Source: Hyphomicrobiales bacterium (GTDB lineage Bacteria; Pseudomonadota; Alphaproteobacteria; Rhizobiales; Aestuariivirgaceae). From it: a stretch of DNA of 10,499 bases. The notes beneath the pieces were generated by a model, which was given only the letters and a program-made list of their open reading frames with translations, had not been told where the DNA came from and made no database searches. Location: NCBI GenBank assembly GCA_020029455.1, contig JAIBJH010000154.1, forward strand, positions 1-10,499, given 5' to 3'. Shown here one piece after another: positions 1 to 6,223 of this stretch (the first letter of the stretch is position 1; each line of letters opens with the position of its first letter). Position numbers and translations under genes: made by a program.

Positions 1-1
1 G

Positions 2-1027
2 CTGTCGGTGCTGTCGCGGCTTGGACGCATCACGCTCACAGGTTCGCAAGATGAATTTCCGGTCTATGACCGGGTCTTCAAATCCTGGTTTGCCGGCGAG
101 GAAGGCTTTGTGGCCGATCCCGAAGGCGAAGGTGAATCGGTCCGGGAAAGGCCAAAATCACGCGAGGGGCGCGCATTTGACATTCTGCCCGGTGACACAA
201 GCGGTAGGGATGCTTCATCTGACGAAGCAATCGGCACCAAAAGCTTTGTTGCCGCAAATGCAGCGGACTCCGCTGTTTTGACGCGCATCGGCCGGGATGC
301 CGTTCATTTTCCAACGCGCCGCAGCCGCAAATGGAAAGCCGCTTCCCATGGCCCGCGAATAGACTTGGCGGAAACCTGCGCCCAGGCGCGGCATACTCTT
401 GGCGAAACGCTGCGCCTGTCATGGATGGCGCGCCCGCAGAAGGCCCGGAGAACTCTCATCCTCATTGATATCTCCGGCTCGATGCAGGCCCATTCCCAGT
501 ATTGCCTTCGCGCCGCGCTTGCCATCAGCCAGGCGCGCCCTAGCGTTGAAACCTTTTGCATCGGTACAAGGCTTACGCGGGTGACAGAGAACCTGTGCCG
601 CCGCGATCCTGAGGTGGCCCTGAGTTCACTTGGCCAGCGGGTGTTTGATTTTGACGGCGGAACGCGGCTGGGCATTGGCCTTGCGGAATTTCTATCGGTT
701 GCCAACTATGCGGCATTGGTCCGTGGTGCCATTGTCATTGTGATTTCGGATGGGCTTGAGCGCGGTGATTTCAAGCCCATGGTCAAATCCGTTGAGAGGC
801 TGAGCCGGCTAAGCCATCGCCTCATCTGGCTCACGCCGCTTGCCAATGATCCGAAATATATCCCGGCCACCCGCGCCCTTGCCGCATGCCTTCCTTTTCT
901 GGATTACCTCGGCAATGCGGGAAGTCTCGCGGCACTCGCATCGTCGCTTTCCAAAATTCGTGGACTCGAATTGAAACCACGCGGCACCGCCGCGCGAATT
1001 TTCCAGCAGCAAGGGGCCTCCGCATGA
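2..1027 (+). CDS. coxE: CoxE-like VWA domain protein (5' end outside window)
   Basis: The 3' part of a VWA-domain protein of the CoxE family. The frame is open to the left edge, so the true start lies upstream; the GTG at 8 is only the first possible start codon in view. Counting from that codon, a short family-type N-terminal stretch (FPVYDRVFKSWF) is followed by a charged, low-conservation linker (about residues 35-105). The VWA fold then runs from about 148 to the end. It carries the metal-ion adhesion motif DISGS (154-158), a GGTR segment and a later SDG, which are the usual three MIDAS loops. CoxE proteins work with a MoxR-type AAA ATPase (CoxD) in maturing molybdenum hydroxylases such as CO dehydrogenase; that partner is not in view and would be expected upstream. 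The stop overlaps the next gene's start (ATGA, 1024-1027), so the two were probably co-translated. The family call is firm; the client enzyme is unknown. Confidence 0.85.
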   Translation: MSVLSRLGRITLTGSQDEFPVYDRVFKSWFAGEEGFVADPEGEGESVRERPKSREGRAFDILPGDTSGRDASSDEAIGTKSFVAANAADSAVLTRIGRDAVHFPTRRSRKWKAASHGPRIDLAETCAQARHTLGETLRLSWMARPQKARRTLILIDISGSMQAHSQYCLRAALAISQARPSVETFCIGTRLTRVTENLCRRDPEVALSSLGQRVFDFDGGTRLGIGLAEFLSVANYAALVRGAIVIVISDGLERGDFKPMVKSVERLSRLSHRLIWLTPLANDPKYIPATRALAACLPFLDYLGNAGSLAALASSLSKIRGLELKPRGTAARIFQQQGASA

Positions 1028-1781
1028 TTCCCATCATTGACGCCCATCACCATATCTGGCGCCAGGCCGATTTGCCATGGCTGCAGGGCCCGATGGTTCC
1101 GCGCATCTTCGGCCCCTATGAGCCGATCCGGCGCGATTATCCGATTGCCGAGTATCTGGCTGACATTAAATCTTCCAATGTCGTGGGCTCGGTCTATGTG
1201 CAAACCAATTGGGCAAAGGACAAGGCGCTCGAAGAAGCCGCCTGGGTGCAATCGGTGGCCGACACGGAAGGCTGGCCCCATGCCATTGTTGGCTACGCGG
1301 ATCTTCTCGATGACGGCGCTCCGCAAACCCTGAAGGCCCTTGCAAAAACCCCACGGGTTCGCGGCATTCGCATGCAACTGCACTGGCATGAAAATCCGCT
1401 TTATAGGTTTGCTGCGACCCCGGATCTGATGAACGGAACGCAGTTTCGCAGAAACTTTGCACATGTTGCCGAAAATGAATTTAGTTTTGATCTGCAGGTT
1501 TTCAGCAGCCAAATGAAGGATGCCGCAAATCTCGCCGCAGCATTTCCCATTTATATCACATAGCTGATGTCATTCATGAAACAGTCGGCATTTTCGGGCC
1601 GGGTCGCTGTCTTTTTGGTTCAAATTTTCCAATCGAAAAGCTCTGGACGAGCTACGCAGAACTTGTAGCCGCCCACCGTGCCGCGGTGTCGGCCTATAGC
1701 CCAATGGAGCAGCTTGCTATGCTTCATGACAATGCAGTCTGCATTTATAAATTGGCTGGCATCGAAGAAGTAAATGCATGA
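1024..1781 (+). pseudogene. Amidohydrolase (COG3618 type) broken by internal deletion and frameshift
   Basis: The intact 5' part (1024-1563, frame +1) starts MIPIIDAHHHIW, the metal-binding HxH motif of the amidohydrolase-2/COG3618 TIM-barrel hydrolases, whose relatives include sugar lactonases and pyrone dicarboxylate lactonase. It proceeds normally (VRGIRMQLHW; DLQVFSSQM) to LAAAFP, then meets TAG at 1561. From about 1548 to a TGA at 1779-1781, frame +3 encodes HIADVIHETVGIFGPGRC, then LFGSNFPIEKLW and a normal-looking end. This is the family C-terminus. The central piece between LAAAFP and HIADV, usually about 50-60 residues and including the conserved aspartate/glutamine-His-Ala-Gly strand, is absent. 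The two frames imply a deletion of 3n+1 bases near 1546-1557. The product would lack part of the barrel and an active-site histidine, so it is probably inactive. The start overlaps the coxE stop. The substrate is unknown. An assembly error is the alternative explanation. Confidence 0.8.
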
Positions 1782-1788
1782 TTCTCTA

Positions 1789-1800
1789 AAACCATGGTTT
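1789..1800. repeat. 12-bp perfect palindrome between convergent genes
   Basis: AAACCATGGTTT is a perfect inverted repeat with no spacer, centred at 1794/1795, in the 25-bp gap between the amidohydrolase remnant and the 3' end of pcaQ. It could fold as a weak stem with a 4-nt loop, but it has no GC-rich stem or U-run, so a terminator role is doubtful. Its function is unknown. Confidence 0.4.
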
Positions 1801-1806
1801 CACTAG

Positions 1807-2760
1807 TTATCTCTCAATCGATCGCATGAGCGGAAGCAAATCAGCGTGACTGCCAATTTCATCCCTGATCAAGGCGCCAAGGATCTGTGCTGCAGGATCG
1901 AGAGAGTGACCGGCCCGCGCGCATAGACCCACCGCGCCCAACGTCGACTGGGTGTTGATGGGCAACGCAACGAATTCCCCTTCATTGAGCTCGGTTGCAA
2001 TGACACCGCGTGAAATGATCCAGATTGCGGCGTGTTGGCGCGTAAAGGCGCGCCCAAAGGAGTCTGACACCGTCTCGATGATCTGGCTGGGCTCCTGCAA
2101 TCCCTGTTCAATAAAGAGGCGTTTGACAAAAGGCCCAATGATCGATTGCGCTGTCGGAAGCAGCATGGGCCAGGCAAGAAGGTCGCTGCCGTTCACTGTT
2201 TCCTTTTGGGCCAATGGATGGGACCCATGTACGGCAAAGACAACGATATCGCGGTAGAGGGGTTCGAATACCAGCCCCAGCATGTTTTCGGGTGGAGGCA
2301 TGCGGCCTACGACAAGGTCGAGTTCGCCACTGCGCAACTGATCGAGGAGCGCGCGGTTCTCACCTGTGGAAATGCGCAAAGGGTTCCGCAGGTCCTCCTT
2401 CAGATAGCGGTTCACCACGCCGGGCATGAGCAAGGCTGAGACCGTCGGCAAGGCGCCAATGCGTATGGCTGGCCCGTCAGCAATGTTGAGATCTGACATC
2501 GCCGTCAGACCGTCGCGTGCTGCCGCCAGACTTTCCGCAGCATAACGCAAGAAGACTTCACCTTGGCGCGTGATGCGAATGCCGCGGCCATCCTTCGCAA
2601 CGAGCGCCGTACCGCAGATTTTTTCCAGGTCACGCAGGGTGCGGGTAACAGCAGGCTGTGTAAGGTTGAGGCTTGCTGCTGCCTTTGTAACGCTCTTTTG
2701 GCGGGCCACTTCGATGAATGTCTCGAACTGGCTGAATTTGAGAAGGCGATCCTTTTTCAT
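1807..2760 (-). CDS. pcaQ: LysR-type regulator of protocatechuate catabolism (PcaQ-like)
   Basis: A LysR-type transcriptional regulator of 317 residues, close to the usual length of about 310. The N-terminal winged helix-turn-helix (about 9-68) reads FSQFETFIEVARQKSVTKAA then LTQPAVTRTLRDLE, which is characteristic of PcaQ and the related GbpR group. The effector-binding domain follows (about 95-300). The start was taken at the ATG complementary to 2758-2760 because MKKDRLLKFSQF fits the family N-terminus. A TTG at 2820 would add 20 residues of poor-looking sequence. No clear Shine-Dalgarno precedes either start. PcaQ activates pca genes in response to ring-cleavage intermediates of protocatechuate (known for the Agrobacterium and Sinorhizobium proteins). 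The position here, divergent from pcaD with a 70-bp gap, matches that role. The call as PcaQ rests on sequence resemblance plus this context. Confidence 0.88.
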   Translation of the reverse strand: MKKDRLLKFSQFETFIEVARQKSVTKAAASLNLTQPAVTRTLRDLEKICGTALVAKDGRGIRITRQGEVFLRYAAESLAAARDGLTAMSDLNIADGPAIRIGALPTVSALLMPGVVNRYLKEDLRNPLRISTGENRALLDQLRSGELDLVVGRMPPPENMLGLVFEPLYRDIVVFAVHGSHPLAQKETVNGSDLLAWPMLLPTAQSIIGPFVKRLFIEQGLQEPSQIIETVSDSFGRAFTRQHAAIWIISRGVIATELNEGEFVALPINTQSTLGAVGLCARAGHSLDPAAQILGALIRDEIGSHADLLPLMRSIER

Positions 2761-2785
2761 AGCATTTATGATATGTTTATTGACG

Positions 2786-2798
2786 ATAATATCATTAT
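2786..2798. promoter_or_regulatory. Candidate LysR operator, ATAAT-N3-ATTAT dyad
   Basis: A perfect 5-bp inverted repeat around a 3-bp spacer, near the middle of the divergent promoter region. The position suits an autoregulatory and activating PcaQ site, but AT-rich DNA gives such dyads easily, and no binding evidence can be read from sequence alone. Confidence 0.35.
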
Positions 2799-2810
2799 TA
2801 CTCTCTGTTT

Positions 2811-2823
2811 TGATATGCAATCA
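2811..2823. promoter_or_regulatory. Candidate LysR box T-N11-A (TGAT-N5-ATCA)
   Basis: TGATATGCAATCA fits the generic LysR T-N11-A box with 4-bp symmetric arms. It ends only 7 bases before the pcaD ATG, which is unusually close for an activator site. It may serve pcaQ autoregulation, or pcaD may be transcribed from a very short leader. Confidence is modest because the arms are short. Confidence 0.35.
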
Positions 2824-2830
2824 TCCGTTT

Positions 2831-3619
2831 ATGAATGCGGTAAAGATCAATGGTGTCGTGCTGCATTACCGGGCAGACCTGCATCACCGGGGCACGAAAA
2901 CCTGCGTGTTCATCAATTCACTCGGAACCGACATACGGATCTGGGAGCAGGTCGTTGCGGGGCTTGGGGGCCGCTTCAATATCGTACTCTACGACAAGCG
3001 AGGTCATGGGCTTTCGGACCTCGGCGCTCCACCGTACGGGATTGCAGACTATTCCGAAGACCTCCGTCAGTTACTCACTATACTCGGTGCGCGCGACATT
3101 ATTCTGTGTGGCCTCTCAGTCGGTGGTTTGATTGCCCAACATCTGATGCTGAATGGCCTGCCCGGGCTTCGTGGCGCAATTCTCAGCAACACGGGCTTGA
3201 AGATTGGCACTGAACAAAGCTGGAATGACCGTATCTCGGTAGTTGCTGCAGGCGGGATGGTGGCCATCGCTGACGGCGTGATAGAGCGCTGGTTCTCGCC
3301 TGCTTTCAGAAGCCAGAAACAAGAGCAGGTGGTGCTCTACCGCAACATGCTGCTGCGCTGCTCCAAGGAGAGCTATGTCCCCTGCTGCGCCGCCATACGT
3401 GATGCAAGTTTCGATCATTCCAATCGCCCACATGCTGTCCCTGCGCTTTGCATCGGCGGCGAAGTCGATGGCGCGACGCCACCACCGCTGGTCCAGGCCC
3501 TCGCGGCCAATATTTCCGGTGCCAGTTATGTGGAGATCAAGGGCGTGGGGCATCTGCCGTGCGTCGAGCAGCCAGAACGCATGGCTGGAATCATTTCGGA
3601 TTTCGCCGGGAAACTTTGA
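2831..3619 (+). CDS. pcaD: 3-oxoadipate enol-lactonase
   Basis: An alpha/beta hydrolase of 262 residues that hydrolyses beta-ketoadipate enol-lactone to beta-ketoadipate in the cytoplasm, completing the upper protocatechuate branch. The length matches PcaD (about 260). Visible landmarks are an oxyanion-type segment INSLGTD (29-34), LYDKRGHGLS (53-62), the nucleophile elbow GLSVGG with Ser96, Asp213 in GGEVDG, and His241 in GVGHLPCVEQP, which together form the catalytic triad. The ATG at 2831 was chosen because MNAVKINGVVLHYR is the family start. The frame stays open upstream, but that stretch overlaps pcaQ antisense and looks nothing like PcaD. No Shine-Dalgarno is visible. It is the first gene of the operon and lies 11 nt before pcaC, whose ribosome binding site overlaps the pcaD stop. 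Confidence 0.93.
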   Translation: MNAVKINGVVLHYRADLHHRGTKTCVFINSLGTDIRIWEQVVAGLGGRFNIVLYDKRGHGLSDLGAPPYGIADYSEDLRQLLTILGARDIILCGLSVGGLIAQHLMLNGLPGLRGAILSNTGLKIGTEQSWNDRISVVAAGGMVAIADGVIERWFSPAFRSQKQEQVVLYRNMLLRCSKESYVPCCAAIRDASFDHSNRPHAVPALCIGGEVDGATPPPLVQALAANISGASYVEIKGVGHLPCVEQPERMAGIISDFAGKL

Positions 3620-3625
3620 GGAAGG
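3618..3625 (+). promoter_or_regulatory. Ribosome binding site of pcaC
   Basis: GAGGAAGG lies 5 nt before the ATG at 3631 and overlaps the pcaD TGA (3617-3619). It fixes the pcaC start and implies translational coupling to pcaD. Confidence 0.75.
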
Positions 3626-3630
3626 ATCGC

Positions 3631-4017
3631 ATGAGCCTGCATGACTCGGGAATGAAAACGCGCCGCAAGGTTCTGGGAGAGGCGCATGTGGCGCGCGCTG
3701 AGGCAAGCAAGACAAGCTTCGATGCGCCATTCCAGGAACTTATCATCGAAGCGGCGTGGGGCAGGGTGTGGTCACGTGACCAACTCACTCTTCGCGAGCG
3801 CTCCATGCTCACCATCGCGCTTCTGGCGGCGCTTGGTCATGATGAAGAACTCGCCATGCACACGCGCGCCACTTTGGAAACTGGAGCCACGCGTGACGAC
3901 ATCCGCGAAACGCTGATGCAGGTTGCCATCTACGCAGGCGTTCCGGCAGCCAACCGCGCCTTCAAGATCGTCAAAGATGTGTTGTCAGCAATAGACGCGG
4001 AGAAGGGCGCCGCGTGA
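3631..4017 (+). CDS. pcaC: 4-carboxymuconolactone decarboxylase
   Basis: A protein of 128 residues of the carboxymuconolactone decarboxylase (AhpD-like) fold. It converts gamma-carboxymuconolactone to beta-ketoadipate enol-lactone, the substrate of PcaD. Typical PcaC blocks are present in order: MKTRRKVLGEAHV (8-20), FQELIIEAAWGRVWSR (34-49), LRERSMLTIALLAALG (54-69), EELAMHTRATLETGATRDDI (72-91), and YAGVPAANRAF (101-111). The length is close to the family norm of about 130. The ATG at 3631 is supported by a strong ribosome binding site 5 nt upstream. The last bases overlap the pcaH GTG by 4 nt (4014-4017), and the pcaC 3' end carries the pcaH ribosome binding site. The frame shows no damage. 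Confidence 0.93.
   Translation: MSLHDSGMKTRRKVLGEAHVARAEASKTSFDAPFQELIIEAAWGRVWSRDQLTLRERSMLTIALLAALGHDEELAMHTRATLETGATRDDIRETLMQVAIYAGVPAANRAFKIVKDVLSAIDAEKGAA
3999..4007 (+). promoter_or_regulatory. Ribosome binding site of pcaH
   Basis: GGAGAAGGG sits 6 nt before the GTG at 4014. It decides the pcaH start in favour of this GTG and against ATG or internal starts in the surviving downstream frame, none of which has a comparable site. Confidence 0.75.
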
Positions 4018-4569
4018 GCAACACAAGTCCCGAGATCAACGCCTTTCTTGCTCGCGACCGAGCCTGGCATCCGCGTGCGTTACATCCTGCCTACAAGTCC
4101 TCTGTCCTGCGTTCGCCGCAACGGACTGATTGAAGTCTGGCAGGCCAATGCGGGTGGCCGCTACAGGCACAAGAAGGAAGGCTACCTTGCGCCGCTCGAT
4201 CCGAATTTCGGTGGCTGCGGACGATGCATTACGGATGAGGAAGGGCGTTACATTTTCCGCACCATCCATCCTGGACCTTATCCATGGCCAAATGGCGTTA
4301 ATGACTGGCGCCCGGCACACATTCACTTCTCCGTTTTTGGGCAGGGGTTTGCCCAGCGCCTCATCACGCAAATGTATTTCGAGGGGGATTCATTGATCTG
4401 GCGTTGCCCGATTGTGGGATCAATCAGCGACAAGGACGCCGTGCGCAGCCTCATTGCCCAATACGACCACGACAACACGGTTCCTATGGATGCGCGCGCC
4501 TACAGATTCGACATTGTCTTGCGCGGCCGACGCTCGACGATGTTCGAGAACAAGCTGGAGGGGAACTGA
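4014..4569 (+). pseudogene. pcaH: Protocatechuate 3,4-dioxygenase beta subunit, disrupted by internal deletion
   Basis: The GTG at 4014 (GTGA overlap with pcaC) opens MSNTSPEINAFLARDRAW and then HPRALHPAYKSSVLRSPQ, the normal PcaH N-terminus, but this frame stops at TGA 4131-4133 after 39 codons. From about 4120 the frame two bases on (+1) gives NGLIEVWQANAGGRYRHK and continues as a normal PcaH C-terminal two thirds to TGA 4567-4569. Between RSPQ and NGLIEVW, known PcaH proteins have about 57-60 residues, so roughly 170-180 bp are missing, of length 3n+2, with the junction near 4115-4123. The iron ligands are still encoded: Tyr (codon 4162) in GRYRH, Tyr (4279) in PYPW, and the two His (4318, 4324) in RPAHIHF. 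The catalytic subunit cannot be made in one piece as written. An assembly error is an alternative. Confidence 0.88.
4557..4563 (+). promoter_or_regulatory. Ribosome binding site of pcaG
   Basis: GGAGGGG inside the last pcaH codons, 7 nt before the pcaG ATG at 4571. It allows pcaG to be translated even though ribosomes starting pcaH would stop at 4133. Confidence 0.7.
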
Positions 4570-4570
4570 G

Positions 4571-5170
4571 ATGACACTGAAGGAGTCGCCATCACAGACC
4601 GCCGGGCCTTATGTTCACATCGGGCTGACGCCCAACTATTCAGGAATTGGGGGCGTCTATCCGGCGGACTTGGGAAAGCAGATGGTATCGCCTGCGACCA
4701 AAGGAACGCGCATTGCCGTCGAGGGCCGCATCTTTGATGGCGGCGGCACTGTGGTGAAGGATGCTCTCATTGAGATCTGGCAGGCCGATGCGGATGGCCG
4801 TTGCAATTCGCCTGGCGAGACGCGTGGTGCGGCAGATCCTCATTTTTCCGGATGGGGGCGCTGTGCCTGCGACACGGAAACGGGGCTATTCCGCTTTGAA
4901 ACCATAAAACCCGGCGGCGTGCCTTATCCCGGGGGAGGAATGCAAGCGCCACACATTTCGTTCTGGATCGTGGCGCGCGGCATCAATCTCGGGCTCAACA
5001 CGCGCTTGTATTTCGCAGAGGATGAGGGATTGCTCGCTGCCGATCCCATCCTCAAGAGAATCGAACATCGCGACCGGCTTTCCACCATCGTCATTCCCGG
5101 CAGGAACGGCGTCTATACCTTTGACATTTGGCTGCAGGGCCCAAACGAAACTATCTTCTTTGACATCTAA
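4571..5170 (+). CDS. pcaG: Protocatechuate 3,4-dioxygenase alpha subunit
   Basis: An alpha subunit of 199 residues, the expected length. Together with PcaH it forms the non-heme Fe(III) intradiol dioxygenase that opens protocatechuate to beta-carboxy-cis,cis-muconate. The N-terminus SPSQTAGPYVHIGL (6-19) is the standard PcaG opening. The intradiol core follows: ALIEIWQADADG (65-76), FSGWGRCACDTETGLFRFET (92-111), and MQAPHISFWIVARGINLGLN (124-143). PcaG carries a degenerate site: the iron-ligand tyrosine of PcaH GRYRH is Cys78 here, and the HxH pair is reduced to PHIS, as expected for a non-catalytic subunit that still lines the substrate pocket. It begins 1 nt after the pcaH stop, with its own ribosome binding site. 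The reading frame is intact, but without a whole PcaH the product has no catalytic partner from this locus. Confidence 0.93.
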   Translation: MTLKESPSQTAGPYVHIGLTPNYSGIGGVYPADLGKQMVSPATKGTRIAVEGRIFDGGGTVVKDALIEIWQADADGRCNSPGETRGAADPHFSGWGRCACDTETGLFRFETIKPGGVPYPGGGMQAPHISFWIVARGINLGLNTRLYFAEDEGLLAADPILKRIEHRDRLSTIVIPGRNGVYTFDIWLQGPNETIFFDI

Positions 5171-5173
5171 CTC

Positions 5174-6223
5174 ATGTCCTACACACTCGCCATATCACCA
5201 CTTTTGCAGCCCATTCTCGGCGACGAGACCGCAGCGAGTTTGTTCTCGGCAGAGGCTGACCTGGAGGCGATGTTGCGCTTTGAGGTGGCGTTGGCTGAGG
5301 TGCAAGCGCGATTTGGCTTGGTGACTGCGGAGGCAGCCAAGCAAATTGCAGACGCTGCACAGGGTCTGAGCCGCAACAGCGCCGATTACGCGGAAGCCAT
5401 TGCGCGCGATGCGATGGTGGCCCCTGGAATGGTAGCGGCGCTGAAGAAAGCTGCTGGCCCCTCGCTTGAAGCTTCGATCCATCTCGGAAGTACGAGCCAG
5501 GATGTGATCGACACATCCCTGATGTTGCGGACCAAGCAGGTCATCTCTGGGATCATCAATCGCTCCAAGCTCATAGAGAACCTCTTGGGCGATCTGGAAA
5601 AGAGGTTTGGGACCCTGCCGCTGATGGCGCGCACGCGCATGCAGAAGGCGCTGCCGATAGCAGTGTCCAATCGCCTCACACTTTGGCGGGCGGGAAATGC
5701 AGCGGCACGCGCTGAACTTGCGTCACTTTCCTTCCCGCTGCAATTCGGTGGACCTGTCGGCACGCTTGAGGCGTTTGGACCCAAGGGCAGCGTGCTGAAG
5801 AGGGAAATTGCGCTCGCCCTCGGATTGGATGTCCTAGATTACTGCTGGCACACCGAAAGAAGCCCGATCCTCTCGATCGGCAATGCCTGTGCAGGCGCGA
5901 CAACCGCCCTTGGCAAGATCGGCATCGACGTGGCGCTTATGGCGCAAAACGAATTTTCAGAGATCAAGTTGCAAGGTGGTGGCACATCATCGGCGATGCA
6001 TCACAAGCAGAATCCCGTGAAGGCGGAAGTTCTGGTGACGCTGGCGCGCTTCAATGCAGCCCAGTTGTCGGCACTTCATGCGGCGGGGATCCACGAACAG
6101 GAGCGGTCCGGCACTGCCTGGACCTTGGAGTGGATGGTGTTGCCTCAGATGATAGTGGCGGCAGCTGCCTCTGCGCGGTTGGCGGAAGAGCTCTTACGCT
6201 CCATTGATGGGTTCGGCCCATGA
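5174..6223 (+). CDS. pcaB: 3-carboxy-cis,cis-muconate cycloisomerase
   Basis: A protein of 349 residues of the fumarase/aspartase/argininosuccinate lyase superfamily, close to the usual rhizobial PcaB length. It lactonises beta-carboxymuconate to gamma-carboxymuconolactone, the substrate of PcaC. Landmarks are SLFSAEADLEAMLRFEVALA (22-41), HLGSTSQDVIDTS (103-115, first conserved region), ARTRMQKALP (152-161), and the superfamily signature region GGGTSSAMHHKQNP (268-281), followed by HEQERSGTAWTLEW (307-320). Relative to the common PcaB form GGSSAMPHK, a Gly is replaced by Thr271 and the Pro by His276. The ATG at 5174 lies 3 nt after the pcaG stop with no clear Shine-Dalgarno, so it probably depends on coupling. 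The stop overlaps pobA by 4 nt (ATGA). The frame is intact. Confidence 0.93.
   Translation: MSYTLAISPLLQPILGDETAASLFSAEADLEAMLRFEVALAEVQARFGLVTAEAAKQIADAAQGLSRNSADYAEAIARDAMVAPGMVAALKKAAGPSLEASIHLGSTSQDVIDTSLMLRTKQVISGIINRSKLIENLLGDLEKRFGTLPLMARTRMQKALPIAVSNRLTLWRAGNAAARAELASLSFPLQFGGPVGTLEAFGPKGSVLKREIALALGLDVLDYCWHTERSPILSIGNACAGATTALGKIGIDVALMAQNEFSEIKLQGGGTSSAMHHKQNPVKAEVLVTLARFNAAQLSALHAAGIHEQERSGTAWTLEWMVLPQMIVAAAASARLAEELLRSIDGFGP

Larger units (their letters stand above)
2761..2830. promoter_or_regulatory. AT-rich divergent pcaQ/pcaD control region
   Basis: These 70 bases separate the start codons of pcaQ and pcaD and are about 27 percent GC by hand count, well below the flanking genes. 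Both promoters must lie here or extend into the genes. Two LysR-style dyads are visible: ATAAT-N3-ATTAT (2786-2798) and TGAT-N5-ATCA (2811-2823). I cannot assign -10 and -35 boxes with confidence in either direction. Neither start codon is preceded by a recognisable Shine-Dalgarno. Confidence 0.6.

Noticed and set aside
1789..1800. AAACCATGGTTT palindrome as a PcaQ box
   Set aside because: It contains AACC and GGTT arms but with a 2-bp rather than 4-bp spacer, and it lies past the 3' end of pcaQ, not at a promoter. Kept only as a palindrome of unknown role.
2761..2780. -10/-35 promoter boxes for pcaQ or pcaD
   Set aside because: Several partial matches (for example TTGACG at 2780-2785) occur in the AT-rich region, but none has a matching partner at proper spacing, so no specific promoter is called.
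2570..2830. N-terminal extension of PcaD upstream of 2831
   Set aside because: The open frame lies antisense to the pcaQ DNA-binding domain and does not resemble PcaD, which begins at MNAVKINGV.
4014..4133. Programmed ribosomal frameshifting in pcaH
   Set aside because: A frameshift would join the two frames but could not supply the missing internal residues, and no slippery site is apparent near 4115-4130.
4048..4569. A shortened but functional 173-residue PcaH starting in the downstream frame
   Set aside because: The first codons of that frame up to about 4118 are an out-of-frame reading of the true PcaH N-terminus, with no ribosome binding site, and about 57-60 core residues are absent. 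A truncated remnant explains it better.
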